Source: JADGHX01 sp963837755 | GTDB lineage: Bacteria > Pseudomonadota > Gammaproteobacteria > Steroidobacterales > Steroidobacteraceae | Length of the DNA stretch: 64,000 nt | Assembly: GCA_963837755.1 (NCBI GenBank) | Contig: CAWIOP010000005.1 | Coordinates: forward strand, 558,001-622,000 | Direction of reading: 5' to 3' | In this document: positions 27,268-35,252 of the stretch, one piece after another | Layout of the letters: every line of letters begins with the position of its first letter | How positions within the stretch are numbered: position 1 is the first letter of the stretch | Program-made: the position numbers and the translations under genes | The notes under the pieces: model-generated | Told to the model about the DNA's origin: nothing | Databases searched by the model: none | Seen by the model: the letters and a program-made list of their open reading frames with translations, nothing else

Positions 27268-28383
27268 GTGAGGGTCATGCATCTGCTCAGCAGCACGGCG
27301 TTTCATGGCGCCGAATCCATGACGCTGCAGCTCGCGGTCGCCCAGCGCAACGCGGGCCACGAAGTCTGTGTGGGCCTGCTCGACGCCGGCGATGTCGCGC
27401 GGCAGGACATCGAGTCGAGGTTCTCCGCTGCGGGCATCAGGACGCGGCGTCTGGAGTGCCGCGGCAAGCTCGATCTCGGCCTGATTCGCGAGCTCGGCAA
27501 CCTGATCGGCAGCCGGGTCGTGGACATTCTTCATAGCCACAAATACAAGGCTACGTTTCACGCGCTACCCGCGGCGCGCGGCCGCGTGCCGGTGGTCGCC
27601 ACGTATCACAACTGGATTCTGACCGATCGCAACCTGCGCATGTACGCACGCATCGACAAACGGCTCGCGCGCTGGTGCGCCGCCTGCGTTGCGGTTTCCG
27701 CTGAAGTTCGCGCTGAGCTCGAGCGTTATGTGCCCGCCGGTCGCGTGCACCAGGTCGCCAACGGCATCGACCTCGATCGTTGGGTCGCGCCAGTCGACGC
27801 GTCGGCGCGCGAAGCCCAGGGGCTCGGCGATGTGCCCGCGATCGGCTTCGTTGGAAGGCTCTCACAGGAGAAAGGGTTAGGTCTGCTGGTTGACGCGCTG
27901 GCGCTCATGCCGCCTGTGAACGGCAGGCCGGTGCACGCGCTGCTCGCCGGCGATGGGCCCGATCGCAATCAACTCGAATCGCAAGTGCGTGCGCGTGGCC
28001 TCGCAGGACGCGTGCACTTCGCCGGAAACGTGTCGGACACGCGAGCCATCTACGGCGCGGTAGACCTGGTGGTGCTGCCCTCGCTGACCGAAGGGCTGCC
28101 GATGACGGTGCTCGAAGCCATGGCGTGCGAGCGGCCGGTTATCGCAACTGCCGTGGGCGAGTTGCCGTCACTGATCGAAGAGGGGCGCTCGGGGTGGCTG
28201 CTGCCGGCCCGCGATGCGCGAGTCTTCGCGCAGATGCTGACGAACGCCCTGTCGGACAAGGCGCGACTTCGGGAGATGGGTGCGGCTGCGCGCCGCCGGA
28301 TTCGGGAAACGCATTCGGCCGCGGCCATGGCCGCGGCCTATGCGCAGATCTACCGGGGCGCGCTGGATGCGAGCCCCGGGTGA
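27268..28383 (+). CDS. Glycosyltransferase family 4
   Basis: This 371-residue GT-B enzyme starts MRVMHLLSSTAFHGAES from a GTG. It has VANGIDLDRW, IGFVGRLSQEKGLGLLVDAL, LLAGDGPDRNQLE and the donor-site PSLTEGLPMTVLEAMACERPVIAT. It ends the flippase operon, beginning eleven bases after the polymerase gene, and converges with the beta-helix gene 28 bases downstream. The acceptor-side motif FHGAES is shared by many polysaccharide GT4 enzymes. Sugar specificity is unknown. Confidence 0.85.
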   Translation: MRVMHLLSSTAFHGAESMTLQLAVAQRNAGHEVCVGLLDAGDVARQDIESRFSAAGIRTRRLECRGKLDLGLIRELGNLIGSRVVDILHSHKYKATFHALPAARGRVPVVATYHNWILTDRNLRMYARIDKRLARWCAACVAVSAEVRAELERYVPAGRVHQVANGIDLDRWVAPVDASAREAQGLGDVPAIGFVGRLSQEKGLGLLVDALALMPPVNGRPVHALLAGDGPDRNQLESQVRARGLAGRVHFAGNVSDTRAIYGAVDLVVLPSLTEGLPMTVLEAMACERPVIATAVGELPSLIEEGRSGWLLPARDARVFAQMLTNALSDKARLREMGAAARRRIRETHSAAAMAAAYAQIYRGALDASPG

Positions 28384-28411
28384 TGCACTATTGAACGCTC
28401 GGCAGGCGGGC

Positions 28412-29761
28412 CTACTGCACGCTCACGTTAGTGGGCGCGTTTGGGAGGGGCATGGCGTTTCCCTCGAACGCACCCACCGACACGGTCGAGCCGCGGCCGA
28501 GGCCGTCGTGGTCGGAGCTGGTGCCGACGTTCGGCGCCGTGGGCGCACTGGTCATGCGACCCGTCGAGTCGACGGTGCCGGACGTGACGTTATTGCTCTG
28601 GGTGAAGCTGCCGCTCGCGGCCCTGCCGATAAGAATGTTGTTCTGCGCGACCACCGTGCCGCCCTGAATGTTCAGCGTCGGCGCTGCGATGTTGTAGAGC
28701 GTGTTATGGCGAATCTTGACCTGGCCGCAGTAGATGGTGATGCCCGAGAAGTCCTGGCCGAGGTTGATGAGCACGTTGTTGTAGATGTCGGAAGTCGACG
28801 TGGAAGTACAACCTGAGATGTTGATACCGCGGATGTCCTGCGCGCTGGTACCGCGCAGCTCGTTGTCGTGGATGCTGATGTTGTCGTACTGGCGCAGCAC
28901 ACCGTCGGTGTGCTGCTGGATGACGTGACCCATCTTCATGTTGGCGAACTTGTTCCACGCCACTTCGATGTTGTCCGCACCCACGTTGATGTACACGGCG
29001 TGGTTGTTGTTGATGGGGGACGGCGCGTTGTTCGAGAACGTGCTGCCGAGAACCTTCCAGTTGTCGCCGCCGAGGTCGATGAGGCCGGTCATGGTGTTGG
29101 CCGAGCCGTAGTTGCCGGCGCAGGTGACGTTGACCACGCGCACGCCGGTGGAGCCCGACTCTTCGGTCTCCCACCACGAGCCGCCGTGAATACACTGGGA
29201 CGCGCTCATGGAAAGGTTGGCGAAGGTCACGTTGTGTGCGAGGCCGGCGCCGTCGTCGGTGCGGGCGTTGTTGATCTTCGCGACCTCACCCGGGTAGCCG
29301 ATGTAGGCCGTGTTCGAGGCCCACGAGCCCAGGATCAGGTTCTGCGAGCCCCACGTCGTGGTGCCGTACTGGCTGCTGTAGGTGCCGCCGTGCAGATAGA
29401 TGATGTCGCCGCTCTTCACGCCGCTCACGAGGCTGCCGAAGTTCGACGGAGTGGCTTCGAGCACCCGGCCCGCGGTGGTGGTGACGGGAACCGCGATGCC
29501 GCCGATCGTGGCGCTCGTGCCCTTCCACTTCAGCACCACCTGCGAATCGGTTTGCGATATGACATCTGCACCAACGACAGCCGCGCCGGCGAGGCGCTTG
29601 CCGAACACCGTGACGAACGCGCCAGCGGGCGCGGCGGCGAGGTCGGTGTAGAGAATGGCGGGAGCGGCCTGGGCCAGGCCGGCCGCAAACAACGCGACGA
29701 GTGCCGAGGCACCGCGAACGCGCTTGCTGTGAGGGGTGATCGCGAACGTCCGAATCGGCAT
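28412..29761 (-). CDS. Secreted right-handed beta-helix protein (polysaccharide-lyase-like)
   Basis: This 449-residue exported protein has a signal peptide at residues 1-32 (ALFAAGLAQAAP). An immunoglobulin-like or IPT-type segment (about 33-100, FVTVFGKRLAGAAVVGADV) is followed by a right-handed parallel beta-helix (about 105-430). The helix has repeated Asn-rich turns (VTFANLSMS, IEVAWNKFANMKMG, ISIHDNELRG, SDIYNNVLINL, VKIRHNTLYNI, VVAQNNILIG). The opening of the helix (LVSGVKSGDIIYLHGGTYS) resembles chondroitinase-B/PL6-like proteins. Catalysis is not proven. It stands alone on the opposite strand and carries no PEP-CTERM tail, so it is probably secreted or periplasmic and may trim or bind the polymer. 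Confidence 0.72.
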   Translation of the reverse strand: MPIRTFAITPHSKRVRGASALVALFAAGLAQAAPAILYTDLAAAPAGAFVTVFGKRLAGAAVVGADVISQTDSQVVLKWKGTSATIGGIAVPVTTTAGRVLEATPSNFGSLVSGVKSGDIIYLHGGTYSSQYGTTTWGSQNLILGSWASNTAYIGYPGEVAKINNARTDDGAGLAHNVTFANLSMSASQCIHGGSWWETEESGSTGVRVVNVTCAGNYGSANTMTGLIDLGGDNWKVLGSTFSNNAPSPINNNHAVYINVGADNIEVAWNKFANMKMGHVIQQHTDGVLRQYDNISIHDNELRGTSAQDIRGINISGCTSTSTSDIYNNVLINLGQDFSGITIYCGQVKIRHNTLYNIAAPTLNIQGGTVVAQNNILIGRAASGSFTQSNNVTSGTVDSTGRMTSAPTAPNVGTSSDHDGLGRGSTVSVGAFEGNAMPLPNAPTNVSVQ

Positions 29762-30216
29762 ATTCCACTACTCCAGGAAAAGATGCTTCGTCACGTGTGT
29801 TCCAGGCAAGGAGGCTGCGCGGCGACAGGCAATTGGGTTCTGAGTGCGTGCGGCGACAGTGCCCGCTCACCAATGAAGCGTCAACGTGTCTGTAATACCC
29901 AACATGCTGATTCCGCACGGCACTTCCGGTTAGCGCGCCTGCATTGCCGCGAACCATCTCACATTCCGGCGCGTCCGCGCGGTGCGAGCCGTCGCGACTT
30001 TCCGCGGCCTTTTTGCGGATACACCCCTGGTGGCGGCAGCGCGGCGAAAAAACGTGACGGTGCGCGCAATTCCGGACACTCATCCGGGATCAATTCATAC
30101 GGTTCCGGTCACATTCGCAGGTAGAATTCGCCGCACCCCCGGCCCAAGCACGCGTCCGGCCAGAAGACGCGCGGGGCAGTGAGGATAATTCCGAGAAAAA
30201 ACATGAGCGAAGCATC
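29762..30216. other. Divergent intergenic region
   Basis: These 455 bases lie between the beta-helix gene and the rightward GT2 gene. I find no gene, no terminator and no -24/-12 element. TAGAAT at 30122-30127 could be a -10 box for the rightward operon, but no matching -35 box is seen. A six-codon ORF overlapping the GT2 start is listed separately. Confidence 0.4.
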
Positions 30217-30220
30217 ATGA
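30203..30220 (+). other. Tiny ORF (MSEAS) overlapping the GT2 start
   Basis: ATG AGC GAA GCA TCA TGA ends inside the ATG of the glycosyltransferase (ATGA overlap). Both starts share the near-repeat ATGAG(C/T)GAAG, so this may be a leader that couples translation or simply a local duplication of the start region. There is no evidence that it is translated. Confidence 0.25.
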
Positions 30221-31356
30221 GTGAAGTGGTTTTCTGGGCCGCGGTGGCCCTCACCGCCTATGCCTACGGCGCCTACTCGCTGGTGATCTTCCTGCTCGCC
30301 GCGCTCATCCGGAATCCCGTGCGCAAGGCGGAAATCACCCCCCGCGTCACGTTGCTCATCACCGCCTACAACGAAAAGCTCGATATCGCCCGCAAGCTGG
30401 AAGAGTCCCTGAAACTCGATTACCCGCCGCAATTGCTGCAGATCATCGTCGCCTCCGACGGCTCCACCGATGGCACCGACGACATCGTGCTCGGCTTCGC
30501 GTCGCGCGGCGTCAAGCTCGTGCGCGTCGAAGGGCGCCTGGGCAAGACCGGCACGCAGAACGAGGCCGTGAAACATGCCACCGGCGACATCATCGTGTTC
30601 TCGGATGCCACCACCACCTACGACCCACAGGCGCTGCGCAAGCTCGTGCGCAACTACGCCGATCCGCGCGTGGGCGCCGTCAGTGGCCGTTACGAATACC
30701 GCAACCCTTCTGGCGCGCCCATCGGCCTGGGCACCGTGCTCTTCTGGAAGTACGAGAACGCCATCAAGTCGATGCAGACCCGCATCTGGACCATCACCGG
30801 CTGCTGTGGCTGCATCTACTCCGTCCGGCGCTCGGCCTACGTGCCGTTGCCTCGCGACATCATCAGCGACCTGTGCCAGCCGCTGAAGATTCTGGAGTCC
30901 GGCTACCGCATCGCGTTCGAGCGTGAAGCCGTCGCGTACGAAGATGCGCTCGAGGAGTCGAAGCGCGAGTTCTCCATGCGAGTCCGCGTCATCAGCCGCG
31001 GCATGCATGGCCTCGTGTTCATGCGCAAGCTGCTGAACCCTTTCCGCACGCCGTTCGTGGCGTTCCAGCTCATCTCGCACAAGTGGCTGCGTTGGCTCGT
31101 GCCGCTGTTCGCCGTCGTCGCGTTCATCGCCAACGCTACGCTCATCGGGCGGCCGTTCTACAACATCACGTTCGCGCTGCAGGTTGCCTTCTATTGCGCG
31201 GCATTGCTGGCGTATCTCCTCGAGGGCCGCGCCCGCTTTCCGAAGCTTCTGGGCGTGCCGCTGTATTTCGTCACCGTGAATTTCGCCTCACTCGTCGCCA
31301 TGCGCCGGGTGTTCAAGGGAATCCGCGCGACGACCTGGGAAACCGTGCGCAGGTGA
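30217..31356 (+). CDS. Membrane glycosyltransferase family 2
   Basis: This 379-residue GT-A enzyme has one N-terminal membrane segment (about residues 4-28) and two or more C-terminal ones (about 285-345). The catalytic core shows TLLITAYNEKLDIARKLE, VASDGSTDG, the metal-site SDATTTYDP and FSMRVRVISRG, the last corresponding to the product-binding (Q/R)xxRW-like region of processive GT2 enzymes. It resembles hyaluronan/cellulose-synthase-like transferases but is shorter. It heads a four-gene operon with a formyltransferase, a GT4 and a GNAT protein. Confidence 0.82.
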   Translation: MSEVVFWAAVALTAYAYGAYSLVIFLLAALIRNPVRKAEITPRVTLLITAYNEKLDIARKLEESLKLDYPPQLLQIIVASDGSTDGTDDIVLGFASRGVKLVRVEGRLGKTGTQNEAVKHATGDIIVFSDATTTYDPQALRKLVRNYADPRVGAVSGRYEYRNPSGAPIGLGTVLFWKYENAIKSMQTRIWTITGCCGCIYSVRRSAYVPLPRDIISDLCQPLKILESGYRIAFEREAVAYEDALEESKREFSMRVRVISRGMHGLVFMRKLLNPFRTPFVAFQLISHKWLRWLVPLFAVVAFIANATLIGRPFYNITFALQVAFYCAALLAYLLEGRARFPKLLGVPLYFVTVNFASLVAMRRVFKGIRATTWETVRR

Positions 31357-31366
31357 GCCGATCCGA

Positions 31367-32152
31367 ATGAAAGTGCTGTTCATCACGCAGAACGATCCGT
31401 TCTACGTCCGGGAATTGTTCGAAGAGATCCTGAAAGTGCACCCGCGCCGCGACCAGATCGCCGGCATCGTGGTCGCGCCCGCCATGGGCAAGACGAGCCT
31501 CATGGGGCTCATCCGGCAGATGTGGGGCTTCTACGGCACGTTCAATTTCATGCGCCAGGGCACGCGGTTCGTGCTGTACAAGATTGCCGCAAAGCTGCCG
31601 CATGGGCTGCTGGGCAAGAGCGCGTTTTCCATCGAGCAGGTGGCCGCCGCTCACGGCGTGCGCGTGCTGCACGTGCCAGATCTCAATGCGCCCCAGTTCG
31701 TCAGCGCGGTTCGGGAGATGGGCATCGACGTCATCGCGTCCGTAGCCGCGCCCCAGGTGTTCAAGCCACCGCTCATCCGCGCGCCGCGGCTGGGTTGCAT
31801 CAACATCCACAATTCCAAACTGCCGAAGTATCGCGGCATGCTGCCGAACTTCTGGCAGATGTATAGCGGTGAGACTTCGGTGGGCACGAGCGTCCATCGA
31901 ATCAACGAGCAGCTCGACGACGGCGCGATTCTCGCGCAGGTGGAGTCGCCCATCGTGAAGGGCGAGAGCCTCGATGCGCTCATCCGCCGAACCAAGAAGC
32001 TCGGCGCGCACCTTCTTTCGAAGACGTTGCTGGCGCTCGAGGCGGGCACGGTCACGGAAATGCCCAACCCGCAGGACCAGGGAACCTACTTCACCTTCCC
32101 GACGTCCGCGGACGTGCGCGAGTTCCGCCGCCGCGGCTACCGGCTGATGTGA
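31367..32152 (+). CDS. Sugar N-formyltransferase (formyl_trans_N family)
   Basis: This 261-residue protein carries the formyltransferase active-site pattern: the Asn and His of CINIHNSKLPKYRG (about residues 142-155) and the Asp of EQLDDGAIL (about 183-191). The N-terminal 100 residues form the nucleotide/folate-binding region. Related enzymes transfer formyl from N10-formyl-tetrahydrofolate to a 3- or 4-amino group of a dTDP- or GDP-sugar. The two DegT aminotransferases in the leftward operon could supply such an amino sugar. Its stop overlaps the next GTG as GTGA. Confidence 0.78.
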   Translation: MKVLFITQNDPFYVRELFEEILKVHPRRDQIAGIVVAPAMGKTSLMGLIRQMWGFYGTFNFMRQGTRFVLYKIAAKLPHGLLGKSAFSIEQVAAAHGVRVLHVPDLNAPQFVSAVREMGIDVIASVAAPQVFKPPLIRAPRLGCINIHNSKLPKYRGMLPNFWQMYSGETSVGTSVHRINEQLDDGAILAQVESPIVKGESLDALIRRTKKLGAHLLSKTLLALEAGTVTEMPNPQDQGTYFTFPTSADVREFRRRGYRLM

Positions 32153-33333
32153 GCGGCGCGCGAATGCGCATCGCGTTCGTCGTGGATGGCTTTCCGCACG
32201 CCCGTGCCGGCACGGAGCGCCAGCTTTCCATTCTCATCAAGGCGCTGTCGCCGCGCGCGCAGGTGCACGTCATCGTGCTGAGGCGCAGCGACTGGCTGTT
32301 TCAGAACGCGCGCGAGCTCGGCGTCACCGCGCACTTCGTCCCCTTCAGCGGGTTGCGCTCGCCGTCGAGCTGGGCGGGGCTCGTCAAGCTCTGGAGCTGC
32401 ATCCGCCGCCTCGAGCCGGATGTGGTGCACACATTTCTCCCGGTCTCCAACATCATCGGCGTGCTGGCGGCGAAAGTGGCCGGCGTGCCGCTGATTCTCG
32501 CGAGCCGCCGCGATTTCGGCGAGTGGATGACGCCCGCGTATCTGTCGGCCACGCGGTTCGCCAACCGCTTCGTCGATCACATCGTGACGAACGCGCCCAG
32601 GGTGCGGCAGCTCACGTTCGACGAGGAGGGCTTTCCGCTCGAGCGCGTCTCGGTCATCTACAACGGCATGAGCGTCGGCGCCTTCCGTGGGCTGCCGCGC
32701 GATGAAGCGCTACTGCGCGAGATCGGCGTGCCGGAAGGCGCAAAGGTGGCCGCGCTCGTCGCCAACTTCCGCCCGATGAAGCGCCACGAGACGGCGGTGC
32801 GTGCCGCGCAATTGTTGAAAGCGGCCGGCGACAACGTTCACATCCTTTTCATTGGCGCGAACGCCATGCCTCACGACCTGCGTGAGCAGACTCGCGCGAA
32901 GGCCGCGGAGCTGGGCGTGGCCGATGCGGTGCATTTCGTGGAGGACACGGAGAATGTCCCGGCGTATCTGGGCGTCTGCGACATCGGAATCAACTGCTCC
33001 GAAGGCGAAGGGCTCAGCAACGCGATCATGGAATACATGGCGGCGGGCATTCCGGCCACGGTCGCCGCGAGCGGCGGCAACCCCGACCTCATCGAGCACG
33101 AGAAGACGGGGCTGCTGTTCGAGCTGGATGACGCGGCGGGCCTGGCCGCCAACATCCGCCGGCTCGTGCAGGATCCGGCGCTCGCCCGCAGGCTGGCGGA
33201 GGCCGCCCAGCGCCACGCGGAAGCGCAGTTCGACCTGCATGCGATGGTGGACCATTTCCATGCGCTCTATGTGAAGCTTGGCGGCAACCCGCGTTCGAAC
33301 GGGCCGCTGGCCGCGCCGCCGGTTGCCCGTTAG
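32149..33333 (+). CDS. Glycosyltransferase family 4
   Basis: This 394-residue GT-B enzyme has an N-terminal half with IAFVVDGFPHARAGTERQL. The donor half contains VIYNGMSVGAF, ALVANFRPMKRHETAVRAAQ and SEGEGLSNAIMEYMAAGIPATV. The GTG at 32149 overlaps the formyltransferase stop; an ATG at 32164 is an alternative that removes five residues. The stop overlaps the next start by one base, so the four genes are tightly coupled. Confidence 0.84.
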   Translation: MSGARMRIAFVVDGFPHARAGTERQLSILIKALSPRAQVHVIVLRRSDWLFQNARELGVTAHFVPFSGLRSPSSWAGLVKLWSCIRRLEPDVVHTFLPVSNIIGVLAAKVAGVPLILASRRDFGEWMTPAYLSATRFANRFVDHIVTNAPRVRQLTFDEEGFPLERVSVIYNGMSVGAFRGLPRDEALLREIGVPEGAKVAALVANFRPMKRHETAVRAAQLLKAAGDNVHILFIGANAMPHDLREQTRAKAAELGVADAVHFVEDTENVPAYLGVCDIGINCSEGEGLSNAIMEYMAAGIPATVAASGGNPDLIEHEKTGLLFELDDAAGLAANIRRLVQDPALARRLAEAAQRHAEAQFDLHAMVDHFHALYVKLGGNPRSNGPLAAPPVAR

Positions 33334-34355
33334 TGCTGGTGAGAGTCGTTCCACTCGCGGACTGCCGGCAGGCGGCACTCGAGTTTCGCAATGCCAATCG
33401 CTCGGCCGCGCGCGATGACGGCTACATCGCCTGGCGCTATCTCTCCCGGCCGGCGCAGCGAGGCGCTTTCGTCGTCTGGCTCGAAGATGAAGGGGTGCGC
33501 CTGGCTGCCGCCACCGTGGCGCCTCACGACGTACTTCTGAACGGCAGCGCGCGGCAGGTCGGCATCGTCGGCGACATCTCCGTTGCGGCCGCCGCCCGCG
33601 GGCGCGGTCTCGCGCGTCCGCTGCTCGAGGCGGTGGTGAAAGAGTCCGCGGCGGTGCTTGACGGCTTGCTCGTGATGCCGAATCCGCCCGTCTTTTCCGC
33701 ACTACGCAGTGTCGGCTGGCGCGACGTTGCGGGGCTCGCACGCTACGTTCGCTTCATCGGCGCCGGGGCCGGGGGCTCGGGTGGGCCGAAGGGGTCCATC
33801 CGCCGGCTGGTACGCGGCACGCTCGCGGGCGCGACTTCGATGCTCGACGTCCTGCGTGGGGCGGGCGTGCCCGACGATTTTCGCCTCGAGCCACGCGACG
33901 GGTTGCCGCTCGAATATGCGGCGTTCTGGGGTCGTGTTGCGGGTTCGGCGGCGCTCATCGCGTCGCGCGCGCCGGCGTATCTGGAATGGCGTTACCTCCG
34001 GCATCCCCTCTACCGATACACCCTGCTCGTGCTCACGGAGCGGGGCGAGCTGCGCGGCTACGCGATGACACGCCGGGACGGCGGCGACCTCTGGGTGGAC
34101 GACTGGCTCGTCAGCGATGAGCGCGCGGGCCTGGCGCTGGGCCAGAGGCTGGTCGAACGGGCCCGCCGAACGAACGAAGCGGCGACGCTTCAGACGCGCA
34201 CGGCCGACACGAGCGCCGCGACCATTCCCTGGGGTCGCCTCGGATTCATGAAGCGCTCCGACACCCAGCACGTGTTCGTCGCCGGCCGCTGGCAGGACGA
34301 GGCCGCGACCAACGCGCAGGCGTGGCGCCTCACGCCCGGCGACAAAGACGTCTGA
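33333..34355 (+). CDS. GNAT-family N-acetyltransferase, two-lobed
   Basis: This 340-residue protein has a GNAT-like core around residues 60-120 (VGIVGDISVAAAARGRGLARPLLEAVV, the acetyl-CoA loop RGRGLA). A second region, about 200-320 (YLEWRYLRHPLYRYTLLVLTE, later LALGQRLVERAR), repeats the AWRYL/EWRYL signature seen at residue 33. This double arrangement occurs in acetyltransferases encoded in polysaccharide clusters. The substrate may be a sugar amine, but that is inference from context. The GTG start overlaps the previous stop by one base. Confidence 0.65.
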   Translation: MLVRVVPLADCRQAALEFRNANRSAARDDGYIAWRYLSRPAQRGAFVVWLEDEGVRLAAATVAPHDVLLNGSARQVGIVGDISVAAAARGRGLARPLLEAVVKESAAVLDGLLVMPNPPVFSALRSVGWRDVAGLARYVRFIGAGAGGSGGPKGSIRRLVRGTLAGATSMLDVLRGAGVPDDFRLEPRDGLPLEYAAFWGRVAGSAALIASRAPAYLEWRYLRHPLYRYTLLVLTERGELRGYAMTRRDGGDLWVDDWLVSDERAGLALGQRLVERARRTNEAATLQTRTADTSAATIPWGRLGFMKRSDTQHVFVAGRWQDEAATNAQAWRLTPGDKDV

Positions 34356-34407
34356 TACAGGGCACGCGAGCGCGCTTCATCTGCGCGCCGCGCCCGGCCG
34401 GCGCGCC
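34356..34407. terminator. Possible hairpin between convergent genes
   Basis: Within this 52-base gap and extending into the downstream gene end, GCGCGCCG and CGGCGCGC can pair around a short loop (about 34383-34407). There is no T-run, so it is at best a weak terminator. Confidence 0.25.
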
Positions 34408-35004
34408 TCAGCCGCCGCGGAAGAGCTTCGTGAGATGGCGCTTCAGCAATCCGGAGTGCGTCGCCTTCGACTGGTGGATCCTGGCCGGCGAATGCCGCAC
34501 GCCATCCGCGAGCTCGCTCATGTAGCCGGGCGGACGCTGCTGCTGCCATGCCTCGAGGCACTTGCGCTTGTAGTCCTCGAGGTCCGCCACCTTGCGGGCC
34601 GGCACGCCGGCGAACACGCCGCCGGGCGGCACGTCGCGCGTGACCACGGAACCCGCGCCGACGATGGCGTTCGGGCCGATGCGCACGCCGGGCATGAGCA
34701 CGGCGCCGGTGCCGATGAAGCAGTTGTCGTCGATGTGGATGGGGCCGAAGCGCTGCAGGCTCGGGAACTCCTGGGTGAACACCCAGGTGCCGCCATCGTG
34801 GGTCACGAAGGTGACATTGGTGGAGATGGTGCAGTGGCGGCCGATGTGAACGAGGTAGGGCTCGGGCCCCAGATCGCGCACGAGAATGCGGCAGTCCGGG
34901 CCGATGCTCGCGCCGCACGCGCGGAAATACTCCGCGATCGAGAAATCGTCGTAGCGACGCAATTCGAGCCGGTGGCGCAGTGCCCGGATCAGACCTGTCA
35001 ACAT
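34408..35004 (-). CDS. Hexapeptide-repeat acetyltransferase (WbbJ/LbH family)
   Basis: This 198-residue protein has the left-handed beta-helix pattern GPEPYLVHIGRHCTISTNVTFVTHDG, then IHIDDNCFIGTGAVLMPGVRIGPNAIVGAGSVVTRDVPPGGVFAGVPARKV. The active-site His is in VTHDGG. Such enzymes O-acetylate sugars using acetyl-CoA. I chose the ATG at 35004 (MLTGLIRALRHRLELRRYDDF). An in-frame ATG at 35100 would add a 32-residue unstructured head. It is a single minus-strand gene among rightward genes. Confidence 0.8.
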   Translation of the reverse strand: MLTGLIRALRHRLELRRYDDFSIAEYFRACGASIGPDCRILVRDLGPEPYLVHIGRHCTISTNVTFVTHDGGTWVFTQEFPSLQRFGPIHIDDNCFIGTGAVLMPGVRIGPNAIVGAGSVVTRDVPPGGVFAGVPARKVADLEDYKRKCLEAWQQQRPPGYMSELADGVRHSPARIHQSKATHSGLLKRHLTKLFRGG

Positions 35005-35252
35005 CGAGCGCTCCGCCTGGGTTGTCCGTTCGTATGCGCCGGGCCCGGACAGGGCCGGCATTTGCGGCGGCGGAAAGGCTACACCATCGGTGCGCGGCAC
35101 GGGTGTGATCGCGCGCGCACGCCATCGCGCGCCCCTGCGGCGGGCGGACGGTGCGATCCGTGAAAGTCGTCACAGGGCGCGCCTTCACCGCCGCCCGCCG
35201 ATCGCGCACACTGCACGCTCCCGATTTTTCCAACAACGACAAAGCAGGCTAC
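35005..35252. other. Divergent intergenic region
   Basis: This 248-base gap lies between the acetyltransferase and the rightward membrane-protein gene. Long open frames pass through it on both strands but have shadow-like composition. CCGATTTTTCCAACAACG at 35221-35238 is AT-richer than its surroundings and may include promoter sequence; no clear boxes are seen. Confidence 0.3.
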
